A DNA stretch of 64,000 nt from Bolinopsis microptera (taxonomy: Eukaryota; Ctenophora; Tentaculata; Lobata; Bolinopsidae). The notes under the pieces are model-generated. The model saw only the letters and a program-made list of their open reading frames with translations, searched no databases and was not told the origin of the DNA. This document shows positions 13,541 through 25,915 of this stretch, piece after piece. The DNA lies in contig NC_087074.1 of NCBI RefSeq assembly GCF_026151205.1, positions 8,721,726 to 8,785,725 on the forward strand, read 5' to 3'. Every line of letters begins with the position of its first letter. The stretch's first letter is position 1. The position numbers and the translations under genes are program-made.

Positions 13541-15541
13541 GGCCTGTCGTGATATCATGGGTCGCTTAGGTTCCACCAGGATCTGGTAGTCCTCATAATT
13601 CTGCGGCCTCTATGTATCGTTATCTAACACAACTCCGTAAGACCCTTGTGAGTTAGGTACGTGAAAATGTGCAGCCTTCCAGACATTGATTGGGTTAACG
13701 AGGTGTCGTACGTCACCTCAAGATCGGGTGACAGGGGGCTGACCAGGCCATAACCCAATTGTTTGGGTCGGAGGCACGTGATTATGAGCCTGAGGTCACG
13801 TGACTGTGACATCACCAGAGCTTGTTCTCCGTTTCCCGCTCATTGGACCAGGTGAGCTTGCATGCTTGTGAATGTGGGTGTAAGTACAGCTGTACTGTAG
13901 TTTATATCTAATTACCCCCTATTATAGAAACCGTAAATTTATTTTCTGACAGAAAGCTAGAAATTTACCAAAATATCGACATTGTTATAAACTTATTTTG
14001 ATGAACATTACTGACCTAAAATTGCACGGGAAATCGATTTAACTTGGTTTCAGAGCTCGACAATGCTTCCTTATGCCTTAAAATCCATGTTTTATCGATA
14101 CAATCAACATTACGATCCTGCTGATTAATTAGTAACAGGTAACAAATACGCAGAAACAACCATCACACCTACATTGCATTCTTAACAATAACGGGTCGAT
14201 TTCAAGTGACCAATAATGGTCGTGATGATACGTCATGTGTTCCTGATCATTACATCATAAGCAATCAAGAGACAGGAGCGGCAAGGTCAAAAGGAAATCG
14301 CGGCACGTGCAGAATCGCGATTTTTCCCATTCCCTGCGACAAATCACGATTTTTGACGTTTGCCGAGACAAACAGATCTTCGCGACAAATTGCGATTATT
14401 CCAGTTCTCTGAGGACCAAATTTGCGCATTCTCCTTTAAATCCGAGGGCCAAATATCACGTTCTTTATAATCATAAGGAACTAATCACATCCACAGCCTT
14501 CCGAATGTAGGTACGGACCGAAAAAGTATTTCCGTCTCATAATGCTCAGGGAAGCATGAACATGAACAAAAGTAGTTTCCAGAAAAGTGCCTCAATATGT
14601 AAAGTTACTCTCCTTGTTTCCATATAAACATAACTTTACGTAATAATCATAATAATTTTCTATTATCACTAGAAGCCGCACAGACCTACTATCTACACAC
14701 AAACCAACTAATAATTTTCATTACCCTAGTCGTGTTACAACATCACGAAGAAGAGTCTGTTTAGACCTTAACACTCAAGATTATTAATATAGATGCTATT
14801 GTTTTGCCTGACAAGCCTGTCGCTCCCTATTTTTTTGAAGCCTGTAAGCGTGTTTGAGTCTGTTAGGTGTTAGAGTCCTAGGGTTACACGAGACGTGGTA
14901 GCCTGTGAGCGTATCATCACGACAATTATTGGTCACTCAAAATCGATCCGTTGTTTCTGCCCATTTATTACCTGTTACTAATTAATCAACATGATCAATG
15001 ATCATAATGTTGATTGTATCGATAACACATGGATAGTAAGGCATAAGGAAGCATTGTTGAGCTCTGAAACCAAGTTTAATCGATTTCTCGTGCAATTTTA
15101 GGTCATTTTGGTAAATTTCTAGCTTTATGTCAGAAAATAAATTTACGGTTTCTATAATAGGGGGTAATTAGATATAAACTACAGTACAGCTGTACTTACA
15201 CCCACATTCACAAGCATGCAAGCTCACCTGGTCCAATGAGCGGGAAACGGAGAACAAGCTCTGGTGACGTCACAGTCACGTGACCTCAGGCTCATAATCA
15301 CGTGACCTCAGACCCAATCAATTGGGTTCTGGCCTGGTCAGCCCCCTGTCACCCGATATTGAGGTGACGTACGACACCTCGTTAACCCAATCAATGTCTG
15401 GAAGGCTGCAAATTTTCACATGCCTAACTCACAAGGGTCTTACGGAGTTGTGCGAGATGACGATACATAGAGTCCGCAGAATTATGAGGACTACCAGATC
15501 CTGGTGGAACCTAAGCAATCCATGATATCATGACAGGCCCT
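13541..15541. mobile_element. Long-TIR DNA element with 11-bp TSD (Mutator-like?)
   Basis: The two ends are inverted copies for roughly 620 bp, starting AGGGCCTGTCRTGATATCAT at both termini and running through GGTTCCACCAGGATCTGGTA, CAGCTGTACTGTAGTTTATA and CCTGTTACTAATTAATC. A perfect 11-bp direct repeat, ACTCGAGGCTT, flanks it at 13530-13540 and 15542-15552. The sequence that would result from removing the element plus one repeat matches the related intact repeat at about 10795-10825, so an empty-site paralogue supports the boundaries. The central 0.75 kb has only short frames and CGCGATTTTT-type repeats. Long TIRs plus a 9-11-bp TSD are typical of Mutator-like elements (family knowledge); no transposase is present. 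Confidence 0.88.
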
Positions 15542-15552
15542 ACTCGAGGCTT

Positions 15553-16461
15553 CCCCCTTGTAATGTGATCTCGGAAGGCAGGCTTAACCTCTTTGCAATA
15601 CGAGCTCGGAAGCAGGAGCTCTACCATCGAAGTACCTATCGAGAATGACTCGGACCGAACATTTTCTAAGTCGACATTTTTTCAAAGTTTTTCTGGAAAC
15701 TATTTTTGTTAATGTTTCATGCTACCATGATCATCATGAGCTGACAAATGTTTCGGTCTTCTGAAGTCCGTGCCTACATTCGGAAGACTGTGGTTGTGAT
15801 TGGTTCCATATACTTATAACTTAATAAAGAACATGATATTTGGCCTTCGGATTTGTTGAACTGTTTTTAGTTTATTTACTCTGTTACAACAGGCTAAATT
15901 TATGGATTTTTGTCCCGAGCCGTTCCGGATCCAATCCGGTTTCTAACTCTGAGCATTTATTTTGCAAAATGTTTGCAAAGTGTGGATATTCTTCTTTAAT
16001 TAGACAGGCTAATCTGTATATAAGAACGTTGCAACACATGATTGTTGATGTTCAGTCAAAAACAATAGTGAACGTTCAGAAGCAGTGTTTCACACCGATA
16101 ACAATTGTGGTGCAGAATAACACAATAGAATTTCTATTGAATGTACTATGTACATTGTACATTGTGCATGTATCTATATCAACACAATTTGAATCTGTTG
16201 AGGATGCTATCAACATTGATGAGTTGTTTGTTTGCAGCTACTTTTCTCCATCTCTTGTTTTGTATCAAGTATAAATTATCATTACCCATGACTACAGCTG
16301 CCCAGGGCAAAAATATGCCATCATTTTGAATTAAAAAATTGTGCAGAATTGTGTCAATAGGTTCGAAAATTTCGTAGAACAACCAAAAGTGCGGATAACG
16401 CCAAATATTATACTAAAATAATGCGACTTATCCACTCATGTTTACCACTTAGATCTAAAAA
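15553..16461. other. Intergenic region 5' of the lipoxygenase
   Basis: No supportable gene. A 144-codon frame at 15840-16274 starts only at a TTG and matches nothing recognised. A polypyrimidine-AG (TTTACCACTTAG) ends 9 bp before the lipoxygenase ATG and could be the acceptor of a 5' UTR intron (inference). Confidence 0.45.
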
Positions 16462-18720
16462 ATGTCAACCGAGAAAGCCATTGGTGATGAGGTCCCGTAC
16501 ACCTTCATCATCCAGACTGGTTCAAGCTTCCCTGATAAAAAGTACACGGAGAAATGGGACGATGGAACCATGATCTTGACAATAAATCCTGGTGCTGGCT
16601 CCACAGAATCAAAAGAGGTCAGAGTCACAGAACTCTTCCCTATGTGGACAGAGGGAGTCGTGACGGTGGACTTCTGGCTTCCTGCAGCCATTGGAGTACC
16701 CAAGTTGTTGAAAGTAGATTTAGAAGGTACAATGTTTGGGATTTTCAAAGACGCTTTGTACATACGGGAGATATCCATCCTCTACAACAGGGATCTGTAC
16801 CGCTTTCCTATTAAGAACTTCCTCTATCCACATAGCGCAAGTTATAACCCTACTGAACCCAGGGAGGGTTGTCCACCTCATTTCCTTATTCGAGAGGGAG
16901 CAGGCACTTTAAAGCATCTAGAAACAGAGGATTTCATCATTAAAGCAAGAAATGAGGATCTCAACATGGTCAAATCTATGGTTAAATGGAATAATGACGG
17001 AGAAGATTCGACAGCTCCCGCTCTGCTCTTTCCTGGAACTTTGGAAGACATGAAGGCTGCTGATCTACCAAGATTCCTTCAATTTAGAGATGCAACTCTT
17101 GATGCGGGTGAGAAAATGAGAAAACCCGGTGAATCTACGGTTATGAAAAATGTCCTCAAAAACATGGTGGCGCAATTTTTCAAAACATACAAGGTAAAGA
17201 ATTTTGAGTCCTTTGACCAGTACTGTACGTATCTAAAAAAAACAGCAGACAACATGGGATGGGAAAAGTCAACGGTCCATGAAACTCTGAAAATGGCTAA
17301 AATTTTCCGTCAAGATGAAGAGTTCGGAAGACAATTGCTTTGTGGCCCTAATCCATGGATGGTAAGACAGGTGTCATCCTTAGAGGGGAGGTGGTCAGAG
17401 TCAACAGTTCCTGACCACGCACCCGAGGGTAAATCTCTTCAACAAATTCTGGCAGAAGGCCACTTGTTCGAAGTCAGCTACTACGATGACTTGATCAACA
17501 TTCCACACGGTGGGAAAATGAGCAAATCACTGACCGGAACTGCACAAACATGGTACATGTGCCTTGCAGAATGTCTCTTGTACCAGAGAAACGATGGTAA
17601 GTTGGTTCCAGTCCTGATACGATTAGAGAACACGAATGATGGCGAACTTGCGACTTTTTGGTCTCCCCCGAAGCCAGAGACAACTGATCTTGACCACCCC
17701 GAACACTTGGCTTGGCTTTGGGCTAAGATGTGGTTCAGGAGTGCGGATGTGAACCACCATTCTCTGGTAACTCACTACGGTCGAGCTCACGCCACCAACG
17801 AGGTCTTCGCAGTTGCTATCTACAGGAACCTTCCAAACGCACATCCGATATTTAGGCTGCTTCAGCCTCACATTCTGGGAGTCATCGCCATTAACTGCCA
17901 GGCACGTGAAATATTCCTGAAAGTTCCTGAAAGTAATGCACTTGCTTGTGTTATATCAGCCGGGGACAACTACTGGCTGGCTTTCGACAACCACTACAAA
18001 ACGTTCACTTACGATGACCTGATTGCACCGGAGGTTGTTAAAAAACGCGGCACCAAACACATTCCTGAATATCTATTTAGGGACGATTACCTCTCTCACT
18101 GGGAGATTATCCAGGAATACGTTGAGGAAATCGTGAATCTGACATATCCCTCTGATGAAGACGTGACTCTGGACGCAGCGTTACAGAACCTTTTCGAAGA
18201 AGTTGTCAAATTCGGCTTCCACGGAATACCAAACAGTGCCGGTTTCCCAAGGGTTGTGAAAAAGAAAGAAAAGCTGACGGAATACTTGACTGCAATCATC
18301 GTGAACATGTCCACATTTCATGCAGCTGTGAATTTCCAGGTCTTCCACTGTTTTGGGTACGTACCAAACAGTCCTTCCTGTATGTCCCTTCCCCCTCCAA
18401 AACAAGGCGATACCATTACTATGGACAAGATATTGAAATCTCTGTCTGTACTCGAAATCACATTCTTCATTTCGACCGTTTTCTTTGGACTTGGAACGTT
18501 TTCTCCCATTGAAAACTTCTTTTTGGGTGATCTCGGCGCAAACAGGCAGGGTATGATCGGAGAAATTATGACTATTGCAGCGAACCAGGAAGCATGTGTT
18601 CGGAGATTGATTGAGAAGATGAGGCAGCTAAAGGAGAAGATAGACGCCAGGAATGTGGGTCGGTATTTGAAGTATGATGTGTTGAGTCCCGTTAATATTC
18701 CTCTGGCTACTCAAGCTTAG
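16462..18720 (+). CDS. PLAT-domain lipoxygenase (animal LOX family), single exon
   Basis: A 752-residue non-heme iron dioxygenase of polyunsaturated fatty acids, expected to make hydroperoxy-eicosanoids. Residues ~10-125 form the PLAT/C2-like membrane-binding beta-sandwich; the rest is the catalytic helical domain. Landmarks seen: LLCGPNPWMVRQV (~residue 293-305) and the iron-binding helix with H433, H438 and H443 (THYGRAH; H438 and H443 match 5-LOX H367 and H372). The second helix has FHAAVN, with H620 and N624 matching H550 and N554. After it come YVPNSPS and the C-terminal LSPVNIP. The tail aligns without a gap to 5-LOX, but the last residue is Ala, not the usual Ile whose carboxylate binds iron. 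The ORF is uninterrupted, unlike the multi-exon vertebrate LOX genes, which suggests an ancestrally intronless gene or a retrocopy. Positional specificity (8R, 5, 12/15) cannot be assigned. At 752 residues it is longer than human 5-LOX (674). The ATG at 16462 is in an AAAAATG context. Confidence 0.95.
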   Translation: MSTEKAIGDEVPYTFIIQTGSSFPDKKYTEKWDDGTMILTINPGAGSTESKEVRVTELFPMWTEGVVTVDFWLPAAIGVPKLLKVDLEGTMFGIFKDALYIREISILYNRDLYRFPIKNFLYPHSASYNPTEPREGCPPHFLIREGAGTLKHLETEDFIIKARNEDLNMVKSMVKWNNDGEDSTAPALLFPGTLEDMKAADLPRFLQFRDATLDAGEKMRKPGESTVMKNVLKNMVAQFFKTYKVKNFESFDQYCTYLKKTADNMGWEKSTVHETLKMAKIFRQDEEFGRQLLCGPNPWMVRQVSSLEGRWSESTVPDHAPEGKSLQQILAEGHLFEVSYYDDLINIPHGGKMSKSLTGTAQTWYMCLAECLLYQRNDGKLVPVLIRLENTNDGELATFWSPPKPETTDLDHPEHLAWLWAKMWFRSADVNHHSLVTHYGRAHATNEVFAVAIYRNLPNAHPIFRLLQPHILGVIAINCQAREIFLKVPESNALACVISAGDNYWLAFDNHYKTFTYDDLIAPEVVKKRGTKHIPEYLFRDDYLSHWEIIQEYVEEIVNLTYPSDEDVTLDAALQNLFEEVVKFGFHGIPNSAGFPRVVKKKEKLTEYLTAIIVNMSTFHAAVNFQVFHCFGYVPNSPSCMSLPPPKQGDTITMDKILKSLSVLEITFFISTVFFGLGTFSPIENFFLGDLGANRQGMIGEIMTIAANQEACVRRLIEKMRQLKEKIDARNVGRYLKYDVLSPVNIPLATQA

Positions 18721-18972
18721 TAAAACAGTTGGTTTTAGCACTAAGATTTGATTTTGATTAAGGAAGGACCTTGGAACACTATTAGTATAATTAGAGAATC
18801 AGACCATCTTTTTTTTTATCTAATGGATGCATGATTTGTAAATTTAGGAAATATACATTTTTTATACAGAACCATTTATTGACAATGATTTATGATTATA
18901 TCCCAAATTTTGAGTTAACATAATGAAATGAAATATTATTTCTATCCCGCTTCTTTATACAAAATTATGAGC

Positions 18973-18978
18973 AATAAA
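18973..18978 (+). promoter_or_regulatory. Polyadenylation signal candidate for the lipoxygenase
   Basis: AATAAA about 250 bp after the TAG stop, in an AT-rich 3' region. Its position is plausible; cleavage is not demonstrated. Confidence 0.45.
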
Positions 18979-19114
18979 AATTACAAAAAATAATATTATA
19001 GCAATCTTAATTTTCAAGTTCAACCAAATAGCTTACTTTGCCCAGCAGTTGTAGTGAAGTTTTTTAATTCCATTCGTGAGAACTTTCTCGGTATCCTCTG
19101 AAACATTATGAAGT

Positions 19115-19492
19115 TAAATGTAACAATAAAATGTAACAGTTAAATTAACAGTCAAATGTAACAGCTAAATGTAACAGTCAAATGTAACAGTCAAATGTAA
19201 CAGTCAAATGTAACAGTCAAATGTGACAGTCAAATGTAACAGTCAATGAGTCGAATGTAACAGCTAATTGTAACAATTAAATGTAACGGTCAAATGTAAC
19301 AGTTAAATGTAACAGTTAAATGTAACAATCAAATGTAACAGTTAAATGTAACAGTCAAATGTAACAGTCAAATGTAACAGTCAGATGTAACTGTCAAATT
19401 TAACAGTCAAAATGTCAAATGTAACAGTTTAATGTAACAGTCAAATGTAACAGTCAAATATAACAGTCAAATGTAACAGTCAAATGTCAAGT
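19115..19492 (+). repeat. 13-bp minisatellite (AAATGTAACAGTC)n
   Basis: Around 28 imperfect copies of AAATGTAACAGTC or its TTA variant, beginning about 400 bp downstream of the lipoxygenase stop. Confidence 0.93.
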
Positions 19493-21597
19493 TCAAGATA
19501 AACAGCAAAAGCTTGCATACAGTACCATCGAATTAAAAACGGATGGTTGCTCTACAGTTCACTATTCTTGATTCTGAAAATTCTCACAATAAAAACCGAT
19601 AGATTTTTAACATTAACTACCTCGAATCCTCTTGAGACCCATCATTTCACAAGGTAACTACACCGCCTATTCTACCGCATTATCATCAAGCCTTTCCATA
19701 TCAGATAATTGGAACCTAGTTGATTAATTCTTTTTATATTAAATGAACTTTCCTAATTTCCGATAATCATAAATTAAAAACGATCACTAATTTCTCAGCA
19801 ATTGAGATTCGCGCTTTCAATAACGTTTGCTCTCTTTTCCTAAACGTTGAGTTGGTGATATGATGTCAAAAGGGAACAACAATAAATCTGTAACGTCTTC
19901 AAAACGAACGAAGAAATTTCTTCAAAAAGGACTTTAAAAGTAAATACCCTTTAAACAAATGTTAAATAAATGTCTAGCTAGGATCTAAGTATAAATGTCT
20001 TAGACCCTAGCTAAACGGCACGTAACGATAACGAGATAGACTCTTTGTTCTAGCTAGGCGGCACGTAGCGCAGTACGTGATCCATACCATACATATCTTG
20101 TTATAGTGCTCTTGGATAAAAGACATGTCAGTTAACAAAATCATGAGCCTGTAAGTGCGAGGTGGTATCAGGCTGCCCCCCCCCCCCCCCCCCCGCTAGG
20201 GTACTGGAGTAGGTTGACAAATAAACAGAACACAAGCTACAGTTTATAGAGTCTACTGAGTGTTGGAAGGAGTTAGGATTTATCAAACTGGGTCAATCCA
20301 ATCACAAAATAGAAATTAAGGCATTAAGTTGAATAAATATCAGGAAATAACTCTATTCAGGAATCTTTATTATTTCCTGCCAATAAGCTACTCAGACTCA
20401 TTTATAATGTCTTGAATTTCCACGTACAATTTCCAGACTTATAAACCAATATTTTAGCCGACAATAATTTAATTATTCGACTTGCTTAAGTTACTTAGGT
20501 AAGCTTCGCAGAATCCTCTACTGGTTCGTCGAATGAGTCGAAGATGTGGTTGAATAACTACAAACGAATCGTCTCAAAGAAACTTACTAAACTGGGAGCT
20601 GGACTTGTTAATACTTGGAATGCCCACTGCTCGTACTAAATCTAGGACACTGGTAGGATTTGGGTCCTATGTCTACAAGCTTTGAGGATTGGATTTTTGG
20701 TAGACTCGATATTTATATTGAGTGGGGACTCTCATTTCGTCCCCAGTAATCATAATAATCATTCATGATCGACCCACTCAAGAGAGCGAAAAAAAAAATA
20801 AAACTTGATATTCATTCAAAATCTGATATTCATATATACTATATTTACCAAGCAAAAGCAATTAATAAGAGCAGTAATCCCCGGGTTCATAAACTACAAA
20901 CACAGAGATGACAACACTCTGGCCACACCAAACCATACTTAAAGGACAAAAGAATACTCACTGTACAAGAAGTAATAACTTTAAATGCCCTCACTTTCAC
21001 CAACAGGTTAAACATTTTCTCAACTCTCAATATACGGTTTAGTTTCCCCGACAGCAGACAAGCATTATCTGAGTCTACGCATGACCATTGTACGACCATT
21101 GCAATAGTTTGTATTACCTTGCTTCCTAGTCTCTAGCTCGCTTCTCTCACGTAGAGAGAGAAGCTTCCTTCCCAGGAAGCTTGAAAAGAGCGCCGCCCAC
21201 AGGGACTGAGGACTGGCGGCGTGGTAGGTAATAGTTTGTATATGTCTCTATGTTATATGTACTTATGTAGGAGTTTACTTCACAGGATTTGATGATACAC
21301 GATTTATTCCCCTTTTATCACGAGCTATTACTTTTGATAAATTTAATGGATAAACAAATCTGCATGAACATGTATTTACGTGAAACGATAAAGAAGCTTA
21401 AAACTTAACTTATCAGAACAAACGAAATCATCACTCGTCGTTAATCATCGTAGCCACGATAAAATGTCTCAGAAAGTGAAACAAATGAAAAATTCCTGGA
21501 ATTTGACATTTGTTTCTAAGGACTGCAGATCAGCAACAGTCCTAATCAACAGTCCTAACTGACAGACTGATAAATGACTGATAACTTACCGCCCACT
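19493..21597. other. No gene seen; includes a (C)19 run
   Basis: No convincing open frames. A homopolymer of 19 C lies at 20176-20194. A short inverted repeat of AGAGAAGC / GGGAAGCTT type lies near 21140-21190. Confidence 0.5.
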
Positions 21598-22299
<702 letters not shown>

Positions 22300-23224
22300 G
22301 AGGTACAGTGAAGGAACACCGAACATTGTAAAACGCATAGTATTTTTTTAATTTACACGGTCTTGTTTCTTAACCTTAGTACACTAACTTCAAGATGGCG
22401 ACCTTTATTCATGGTATAATTGTCAGATATGAGATCACAAAATCTTTGAAACAGTGAATTTAGATGTCGGTGGTAACTGGTACTTAACAAAATTGCAAGT
22501 ATAAGTGGCGGATAAGTAAATACGTGGCGTTCCAAAACAATAAAACAAGGTCCAAGCAGTTCAGTTGAAACCAGTAACTGGTACAATTTGAAATACAGAT
22601 AACTGAAGGGATATAGAAGAAGGAAGGGCCATGAGGTCGTGTCTACAGTGATAAAATGAGACCGTTTTATTTTGTATAAATTAAAACAGAGTTCAGAGTT
22701 GAGAGTTGGTCGGTTAGTGGCTATACTTAAAGTAAGGAGGATACTTATAGTGACGGAGATACTGAACTCTGGTCCCTGAACCCACCATACCCAACAACCA
22801 CTCACGACCACAAATAAGGCAATGTGCAGCCATGCCATCAATACAAATCGATCCAAGGAGCCTAAAACATAACTGGAAACTCACTGCAGTGAACGTTCCT
22901 TCATGCATGAAATTATCGGTTAACGAGCCGAAGATAGGACCGGACCCAAAACATACAAACATATGTTTTATTACCCTCCTTAAATTACAGCAGTATACAT
23001 AGTACAGACCATGTCAAGACCATCTCAAGGTCTATACTTTCCTGGCTACTGCAGAATTTAAGTTTAGATAATAGGATTGACAATCATTTGACCAGTAGAA
23101 GGTTAATTAGAGAAATAGTAACAGTTTCAGGCGTCAAGTCTGGAATTATTTTTGCTGGGCCGAATAAAAAGGGGCGATGTTTAATAGATTGATAGACTTT
23201 TTGGGTCACAAATAAGCCTAATTG
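22300..23224. other. No supportable gene
   Basis: A 167-codon minus-strand frame (22353-22856) is rich in hydrophobic residues but has no recognisable motif and no supporting splice structure. It is treated as spurious. Confidence 0.45.
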
Positions 23225-23727
23225 GAAATGAGTAACAATCTTTGAATCTTAAACTGAAGTATAACCTCTTATGTATTAGCCAGCAATCAGGTCATTTAGT
23301 AGCAATTTGATGATCATAATAAACACTGAACAAGACTATTAAGGTTTGTATCATTGTTATGACCCAGCAACCTATTTTTTTTCCGCCAGAAGTGATCAAA
23401 TTGCATGAAATGAGTAACAATCTTAAACTGAAGCATAACCTCTTATGTATTAGCCAGCAATCAGGTCATTTAGTAGCAATTTGATGATCATAATAAACAC
23501 TGAACAAGACAATTAAGGTTTGTATCATTGTTATGACCCAGCAACCTATTTTTTCCGCCAGAAGTGATCAAATTGCATGAAATGAGTAACAATCTTAAAC
23601 TGAAGTATAACCTCTTATGTATTAGCCAGCAATCAGGTCATTTAGTAGCAATTTGATGATCATAATAAACACTGAACAATACTATTAAAGTATTAAGGTT
23701 TGTATCATTGTTATGACCCAGCAACTG
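23225..23727 (+). repeat. Three tandem copies of a ~172-182-bp unit
   Basis: Units start at 23225, 23407 and 23579 with GAAATGAGTAACAATCTT and run through CAGCAATCAGGTCATTTAGT to TTATGACCCAGCAAC. They are nearly identical apart from a small insertion in the first and a T-tract length change. High identity implies recent tandem duplication. Confidence 0.95.
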
Positions 23728-23889
23728 ATACTCAGAGATCTGGTGTAATTGGTATAGCAATGGACTATATGATAGTTCTATAAGGTAAAGCCACGTGACT
23801 CTCCTAATACTGCCTTATACATTACAATAACTTATTAAAACTCACAAAGTTTTAACTGAAAACTATATCGGTTACATTTGCTACCCACA

Positions 23890-24097
23890 GAGTGATTCGT
23901 GTACTCTAGTTCGACAATCGACGCGCACTCTAGTTGCGTACTCTAGTCTAAATCACCCCTGTCGAACGTCGGCAAGTGTCGAACTAGAGTCCAGGTAGCG
24001 TACTAGTACTCTAGTTCGACAGAGTCGAACTTCAGGGTTTGTCGAACTACAGTACGTGTCGAACTAGAGTGCGTGTCGAACTTGAGTACGTGTACCC
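23890..24097. repeat. Cluster of ACTCTAGTTCGACA motifs in both orientations
   Basis: The 14-mer ACTCTAGTTCGACA or its complement TGTCGAACTAGAGT, with close variants, occurs about ten times in 200 bp. Orientation switches near the middle (left copies as ACTCTAG, right copies as CTAGAGT), giving an overall foldback. It probably represents a short non-autonomous element with repeated subterminal sites (inference). Confidence 0.7.
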
Positions 24098-25033
24098 CAC
24101 TGATTAACCTAAAGCTGAGAAACTGAAGTGCAACTGCGGCGTGACTGTTAGAACAATGGAAATTAACATCACTCGCCGCAATGATAGTGAGGATCATGAC
24201 TGAAAAGCAGCACTAAAGATGCGACCCGTTTAAATTTCAATCGTTACTATGCAGCGGGGTGAGTTGATTCTTATTGCTATATCGTTGATGGGACCAACAG
24301 ACGCATGTCACATCTCGCGTGTCTCTACTAACAATTCAAGCACGTTGTGTGACTACCTACCTGTTTTAATCAATTTTAATATTATTTTAAATCCAGGTTT
24401 TGTCAAAGCCCGAATTCTCAGAATATTGAGAGTCATGTATCCATAACATAAGTAATTAGAGGTATCACGACAACTGAGACCCCATCCACTTTAATACTTC
24501 AACTTAATAGACTGGTCATGGACACTGGACAGGTATTGGGTAAGATGTGAAAATAATAACGATTAAACAGAGCAAGTTGTATACTATGTCCTACTTGTCA
24601 GGATACATCAGCTAAAGAGCAAAATCTAAAAGCTGTCAATAAGCTATCAGTAGCATGGTCCTACTCCTAGACGTACTTTCAATAGAAAGACTGACGCGTA
24701 AATTGAATGGAAGTAATGACAGGTACGCTTTTGTACAAGATGCAGTTTGTGTAATCTAATCCTTACTCCAGTTGATATCTGTGAAGATCGAACTAGCGAC
24801 CAAATTCCAATGTCTGGCATGTTTTTGTGTTCGACGCCAGGTATTTTTCACCTATTACAACAAGCAAATGCAATGCGACCATTTAGTCGGCTTATAACTT
24901 GACACGTCCAGACTACGAGTACGACTGAAAATGTCTATGCCATCATGTCCAAATCTAGATTCTAGATAAACAGTTCAGAGAGAATGCCAGACTGGGAGTT
25001 AAACAGTTAAAGTAATACTCTTTTACTTTTTAG
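24098..25033. other. No gene seen; 5' flank of the LINE
   Basis: No open frame of interest. The last part may be the LINE's 5' untranslated region (inference). Confidence 0.4.
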
Positions 25034-25915
25034 ATGGACCGTATGGGTAACGCCAGCGGCGGAGAGACGACAACATCGCCCTCCGTAATGTTTACCTCAG
25101 CTACAGGACGATCCCTGTTTGCTACACTCCTCATCAGCTTCGCCACCTTTAACATACGTGGCCTCGGTTCTTGTGATGATCCAGACGACATCCACAGCAA
25201 ACGGGAGCAACTGGGTACCGATTGTCTAAGGTACGGCATAGATATCTGCGCTATTCAGGAGACTAAGGTTGTAAAACCGGATTCTTGCAGTCTTAGCAAC
25301 GGATACAAACTCTTATTGTTTGAGCAGAAAAATGGCCGGCACTATGGACTCGGTTTTGTTATCAGTCCCCGATTTATTGACTATGTGGTATGCTGGAACA
25401 GTATCAGTGATCGAGTAAGCTTTTTGGACCTAGAACTCCCTACAAAATCAGGAAAATTTATCAAATGTAGGGTGGTCAATGTATATGGGCCACACAAGAA
25501 ACTTGCAGAAAATGATCAACAACTGTTGATCAATTTCTACGGCCAAGTTAGGGACGCTCTAAATGTCCCTGCTAATGTTGAGATATTTGTTTTGGGGGAT
25601 TTTAATTCAAAGTTGGGAAAAATGACTACTTCAGATAAGGACTTTGGTTTTGGTCGTTTCATGGGTAAACATGGTATGGGTTTGCGCAACGATATGGGGG
25701 AAAACTTGTTAGACTTGTTATCAGAATTTGACCTCTTTGCCTCCAACACTGGTTTTTATCATCCTGCTCGACATACGACCACCTACACTGGCTGGAGGAA
25801 GGACTGGAGTGCCGGGCGAAATAGTAAAAAGACGATTCCGGTCTATTCTCAGATCGATTTCATCCTGTGTCGAAGCCAATGCTACAAGATTCTAGATCTT
25901 ATGCAGGCACTTTGA
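25034..25915 (+). pseudogene. LINE copy 1: endonuclease frame
   Basis: N-terminal apurinic-type (EEP) endonuclease of a non-LTR retrotransposon. It shows FNIRG (~residue 37), the IQETK catalytic Glu motif, VNVYGP, LGDFNSKLG and QIDFILCRS. The last essential motif, SDHRF, is not in this frame: it lies at ~25920 in the frame of the downstream RT ORF. The natural polyprotein is therefore split by a frameshift between about 25885 and 25915. This is probably a disabling indel; a programmed shift is possible but unsupported by one copy. Confidence 0.9.

Noticed and set aside
15840-16274. 144-codon frame upstream of the lipoxygenase
   Set aside because: Begins only at a TTG, matches no family and has no splice context linking it to the lipoxygenase.
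22353-22856. 167-codon hydrophobic minus-strand frame
   Set aside because: Membrane-like composition but no recognisable motif, and a competing frame overlaps it; likely chance in AT-rich DNA.
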